Source of the DNA: Coriobacteriia bacterium
GTDB taxonomy: Bacteria; Actinomycetota; Coriobacteriia; Anaerosomatales; SLCP01
Assembly: GCA_007121015.1 (NCBI GenBank)
Contig: SKMN01000004.1
Location: 52,777 to 116,776, forward strand
Direction: 5' to 3'
Length of the DNA: 64,000 bases
The position numbers were made by a program, and so were the translations under genes. The notes beneath the pieces were generated by a model, which saw only the letters and a program-made list of their open reading frames with translations, made no database searches and was not told where the DNA came from. How positions within the stretch are numbered: the first letter of the stretch is position 1; the number at the start of each line of letters is the position of its first letter. This document shows positions 61,479 through 64,000 of this stretch, one piece after another.

Positions 61479-62896
61479 CAGCAGCCGCACTTGCCCGCGG
61501 CATCGAGCGCGGCGAACTTCACGACCTCGCTCACGGTAGGGTGCGCGTGCACCGTCTCGGCGAGCTCGCGGACGCCGATGCCGTGCGCCATCGCGAGCGC
61601 GACCTCGTGGACGATCTCGACGGCGTGCGGGCCGACGATCTGCGCGCCCACGATCCGCCCGGTGCCCTTCTCGGCAGCCATCTGGACGAACCCCGCAGCC
61701 TCGCCCTCGCCGAGCGCCTTGCCGTTGGCGGCGAACTTCGCGACCGCCTGGACCGCGTCGATGCCGCGCTCCTTGGCGCTGTCGCGCGCCGACCCCACGA
61801 CCGCGACCTCAGGGAACGTGTAGACGCACGCGGGGATACAGCCGTAGCGTACGTTCTCGAGGTGCGGTGCGGCGCCGACCGTCTTGAGTTCGGCAACGGC
61901 GTTGCGCGCGGCGACCACACCCTCCTCCTCGGCCACGTGGGCGAGCATCATCCCACCGATGAGATCGCCGATAGCGTACACGCCCTCGACGTTGGTGCGG
62001 AAGTGCTCGTCGACCTTGACGGCCGCACGGTCCATCTCGATGCCCGCCTCCGGAAAACCGAGTCCGGCGGAGTTGGGCATGCGGCCCGGCGCGGAAAGCA
62101 CGACGTCGGCCTCGAGCACCTCGCCGGAGCGCAGTGTCGCCCGCACCCGCTCGCCCGCCTGCCCCACACCCTCTACCGCGTTGCCGAGGAAGAAACGCAC
62201 GCCCATCTCCTCGAGCGCGGCCTGGACGGCCTTGACGACCCGGCGGTCGTTGCCGGGCAGGATCTGCTCCATGAGTTCGACGACGGTCACGTCGGAGCCG
62301 AACGCCGCGTACGCGCACGCGAACTCCAGGCCTATGACGCCCCCGCCGATGATGAGGATCTCCGCGGGGATCTCGCGGAGCGACACCGCGTCATCGCTCG
62401 TCCACACACCGGGAAGATCGTGGTCGATCATCGGCAGACGGAACGGGACGGAGCCGGTGGCGAGGATGACGGCGTCGGCCTCGATGCGCTCGGGGTCGCC
62501 CGCATCGTCGCCCGCGGCATCCGTGGTCGGCGTGATCTCGATGACGTGCGGCTCGACAAGCCGCCCCTCGCCATAGACGACGCGCACCTTGAGGCGCTTG
62601 GCGGTCGATTCGACCTGGCCCACGAGCTCGTCGACCACGCCTTCCTTGCGGGCGCGCAGACGGTCGATGTCGACCGTCGCCGGGCCCGCGACATCGAGCC
62701 CGAACTCGGCGGCATGCGCGGTGTCGCGCACGATGTGGGCCGAGCGCAAGATCGTCTTGGTCGGGATACACCCCCAGTTCAGGCACGTCCCGCCGAGGCG
62801 CTCCTTCTCCACGAGCGTGACGTCCGCCCCGAGGCGCGCCGCCTCGAACGCCGCAGCGTGCCCGCCCGGCCCTCCGCCCAGTACAACGATCCTCAT
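61478..62896 (-). CDS. lpdA: Dihydrolipoyl dehydrogenase
   Basis: The 472-residue flavoprotein reoxidises dihydrolipoyl groups with NAD+. FAD site VLGGGPGGHAAAFEA, redox disulfide C38-C43 in GGTCLNWGCIPTK, NAD site IIGGGVIGLEFAC and the C-terminal catalytic His-Glu region near HAHPTVSEVV are all present. Start ATG 62894-62896 lies after GAGGAGG. It is coupled to lipA, so the two together service a lipoyl enzyme encoded elsewhere (glycine cleavage or a 2-oxoacid dehydrogenase). The C terminus ends in the cysteine-bearing KCGC. Confidence 0.93.
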   Translation of the reverse strand: MRIVVLGGGPGGHAAAFEAARLGADVTLVEKERLGGTCLNWGCIPTKTILRSAHIVRDTAHAAEFGLDVAGPATVDIDRLRARKEGVVDELVGQVESTAKRLKVRVVYGEGRLVEPHVIEITPTTDAAGDDAGDPERIEADAVILATGSVPFRLPMIDHDLPGVWTSDDAVSLREIPAEILIIGGGVIGLEFACAYAAFGSDVTVVELMEQILPGNDRRVVKAVQAALEEMGVRFFLGNAVEGVGQAGERVRATLRSGEVLEADVVLSAPGRMPNSAGLGFPEAGIEMDRAAVKVDEHFRTNVEGVYAIGDLIGGMMLAHVAEEEGVVAARNAVAELKTVGAAPHLENVRYGCIPACVYTFPEVAVVGSARDSAKERGIDAVQAVAKFAANGKALGEGEAAGFVQMAAEKGTGRIVGAQIVGPHAVEIVHEVALAMAHGIGVRELAETVHAHPTVSEVVKFAALDAAGKCGC

Positions 62897-62980
62897 CGCG
62901 TCCTCCTCGGCCAGTGTCCTCAGCATCGTCCGCAGCAGCCGGGTTCGCGCCCCACCGCCGCAGGTGTCTGCGCATTCTAG

Positions 62981-63004
62981 CACCCGCGCACGCGCGAGCG
63001 GGTG
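62981..63004. repeat. Inverted repeat in divergent promoter region
   Basis: CACCCGC (62981-62987) and GCGGGTG (62998-63004) face each other across 10 bases between lpdA and the iron-sulfur protein gene. TAGGAT at 63006-63011 may be the plus-strand -10 box. The repeat could be an operator for either gene. Confidence 0.35.
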
Positions 63005-63045
63005 TAGGATACGGGTGGAGCGACGACCGACGGGAGGGGCATGCG

Positions 63046-63921
63046 ATGTGCCGGTTCTGCGTTGAGCACGGCGACGGCGAGCGCTGGTACCTCCAGGCCG
63101 CCAACTACGCCGCCGACCTCGAAAGCGACCTCGCTCGCCGGGGCTACGTCGTCTCGTTCATCAGCGACTTCGAGCGCAACCGCTCCCGCATCCTCGCCGG
63201 CCTCTCGGCGCTCCGCGCGCTGCCCAGGCCCGTGGCCGACCCGCTCCGCGAGCGGGTCTCGGCACGCATGCAGGAGAAGCACTTCGGCCAGCCGGTGCCG
63301 ATCGAGGAGTGCGAGAAGATCTTCCGCATCGCGACGAGCGTCGTGCGCATCCCGTGCCTGTGCCGAGGGCAACGCGACCCCGACGAGGGCGTGTGCCTCG
63401 TGGTGACGGTCCGGCCTGTCGACGACGTGCTCGCCGAGGGCTGGGCGAGCTACGCCGACGGACCGGACGTCTCGGCGTTCGAGCGCCTCGACCTCGAGGG
63501 CGCGATGGGGCTCCTGCGCGCGTGCGCGGAACGCGGGCTCGCCCACACGGTGTGGACGTTCCACACCCCCTTCATCGCGGCGATCTGCAACTGCGACCTC
63601 GCAAGCGGCTGCATGGCGATGAACCTGACGCTCAAACACGACATCAAGTTGATGTGGAAGGGCGAGTGGGTGGCCCGGCTGGCCGAGGAGCGGTGCACGG
63701 CGTGCGGCGCGTGCGTCGAGGCGTGCCCGTTCGGGGCGCTCGCGGCAGCACGTAACGGCGGGCCGGTCGTCTTCGGCGAGCACGCGTGCTGGGGGTGCGG
63801 AACGTGTCGCACCGCCTGTGCGACCCGCGCGCTCGCTCTCGTGGAACGCCGCACCGTACCCGCGCTCGCAATCGACTGGTGGTTGATTGACAAAGTAAGT
63901 GCAAGGGCCGGACGGCACTGA
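63046..63921 (+). CDS. Cysteine-rich 4Fe-4S ferredoxin-type protein
   Basis: The 291-residue protein begins MCRFC and has, at its C terminus, two 4Fe-4S motifs: C217, C220, C223, C227 (CTACGACVEACP) and C248, C251, C254, C258 (CWGCGTCRTAC). Two further conserved-looking cysteine groups lie in between, C104, C106 and C117 (CLCRG...C) and C181, C183, C189 (CNCDLASGC), which might bind another metal centre. No signal peptide or membrane helix, so it is cytoplasmic. It may pass electrons to a partner enzyme; the partner is not evident. Start ATG 63046 has GGGAGGGG upstream. It is divergent from lpdA. Confidence 0.85.
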   Translation: MCRFCVEHGDGERWYLQAANYAADLESDLARRGYVVSFISDFERNRSRILAGLSALRALPRPVADPLRERVSARMQEKHFGQPVPIEECEKIFRIATSVVRIPCLCRGQRDPDEGVCLVVTVRPVDDVLAEGWASYADGPDVSAFERLDLEGAMGLLRACAERGLAHTVWTFHTPFIAAICNCDLASGCMAMNLTLKHDIKLMWKGEWVARLAEERCTACGACVEACPFGALAAARNGGPVVFGEHACWGCGTCRTACATRALALVERRTVPALAIDWWLIDKVSARAGRH

Positions 63922-63954
63922 GCCCCTGCCACCCTCAGTGCAAGAATCATCAGC

Positions 63955-64000
63955 TCAGGAGACGTGTTTCGCCTCACCGGACAGGCGGCGGATCGTGGCC
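63955..64000 (-). other. Possible 3' end of a minus-strand gene at the window edge
   Basis: A minus-strand frame enters from the right edge and stops at 63955-63957 after 14 codons reading ATIRRLSGEAKHVS. This is too short to identify, and chance cannot be ruled out. The bases 63922-63954 between it and the iron-sulfur gene show nothing. Confidence 0.25.

Noticed and set aside
61541..62980. Plus-strand open frame opposite lpdA
   Set aside because: The lpdA motifs on the minus strand are unambiguous; the plus frame has no recognisable feature.

Overview
This is a gene-dense, high-GC bacterial chromosome segment from an anaerobic or facultative respirer with a menaquinone- and cytochrome-based electron transport chain. 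An actinobacterial lineage near the deep-branching Coriobacteriia is my best guess. The support is a DUF2469-like gene (so far known to me from Actinobacteria), gatCAB, a canonical Rex, a UPF0280 protein, three large multiheme cytochromes c, hydrogenase maturation genes and a topoisomerase I of archaeal type. The lineage is an inference from gene content; no rRNA or tRNA gene is present. No CRISPR array, insertion sequence or prophage was seen. Coding density is very high and many neighbours overlap by 1-4 bases (ATGA, GTGA, TGATG junctions), which indicates long translationally coupled operons.

Layout. 1-6 kb (minus strand): a major facilitator transporter running off the left edge, the class I fumarase alpha subunit, malate dehydrogenase, a nitrilase-like protein and archaeal-type topA. 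5.9-9.1 kb: one operon, STAS protein-tatA-tatC-hypA-hypB-HD protein, joining Tat export to hydrogenase maturation. 9.2-11.5 kb: a second STAS protein, a TPR protein, a membrane protein and an RseC-like protein. 11.5-15.5 kb: an amidohydrolase, menG and a B12-binding radical SAM enzyme, possibly a menaquinone module. 15.7-17.9 kb: three tandem Rex-like regulators whose NAD-binding motif is lost and which share a cysteine-bearing C terminus. 18.0-23.1 kb: canonical rex, TPR protein, NHL beta-propeller, heptaheme cytochrome and NapC/NirT-type dodecaheme cytochrome. 23.2-30.7 kb: surface polysaccharide genes (O-antigen ligase/TPR, sugar transferase, two glycosyltransferases, phosphohexomutase).

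30.8-39.9 kb: Gfo/Idh/MocA oxidoreductase, YjbQ, small membrane protein, FMN reductase, DegV, a cyclic-2,3-diphosphoglycerate synthetase-like protein with a carbamate kinase, an unknown protein, and a coupled NAD salvage pair (pncA, pncB). 39.9-45.1 kb: a ferric iron ABC transporter and a second dodecaheme cytochrome. 45.2-46.0 kb: a decayed SDR epimerase. 46.0-55 kb: gatB separated from gatCA by two secreted propeller proteins (one carrying an NlpC/P60 domain) and a sensor kinase. 55.2-64 kb: a ferredoxin-CPBP protease fusion, ligA, a DUF2469-like protein, a UPF0280 protein, a ferritin-like-GGDEF fusion, lipA, lpdA and a cysteine-rich iron-sulfur protein.

How the parts may work together: TCA-arm enzymes and hydrogenase maturation feed a menaquinone pool, and the cytochromes could pass electrons outward, possibly to iron or another external acceptor (iron uptake sits beside one of them). 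Redox regulation looks elaborate: one normal Rex with a candidate Rex box upstream of the heptaheme gene, plus three divergent Rex-like proteins that probably sense something other than NADH. The strongest candidates for undescribed biology are the Rex-like triplet with its tandem operator-like repeats, the ferritin-like-GGDEF fusion and the ferredoxin-CPBP fusion.
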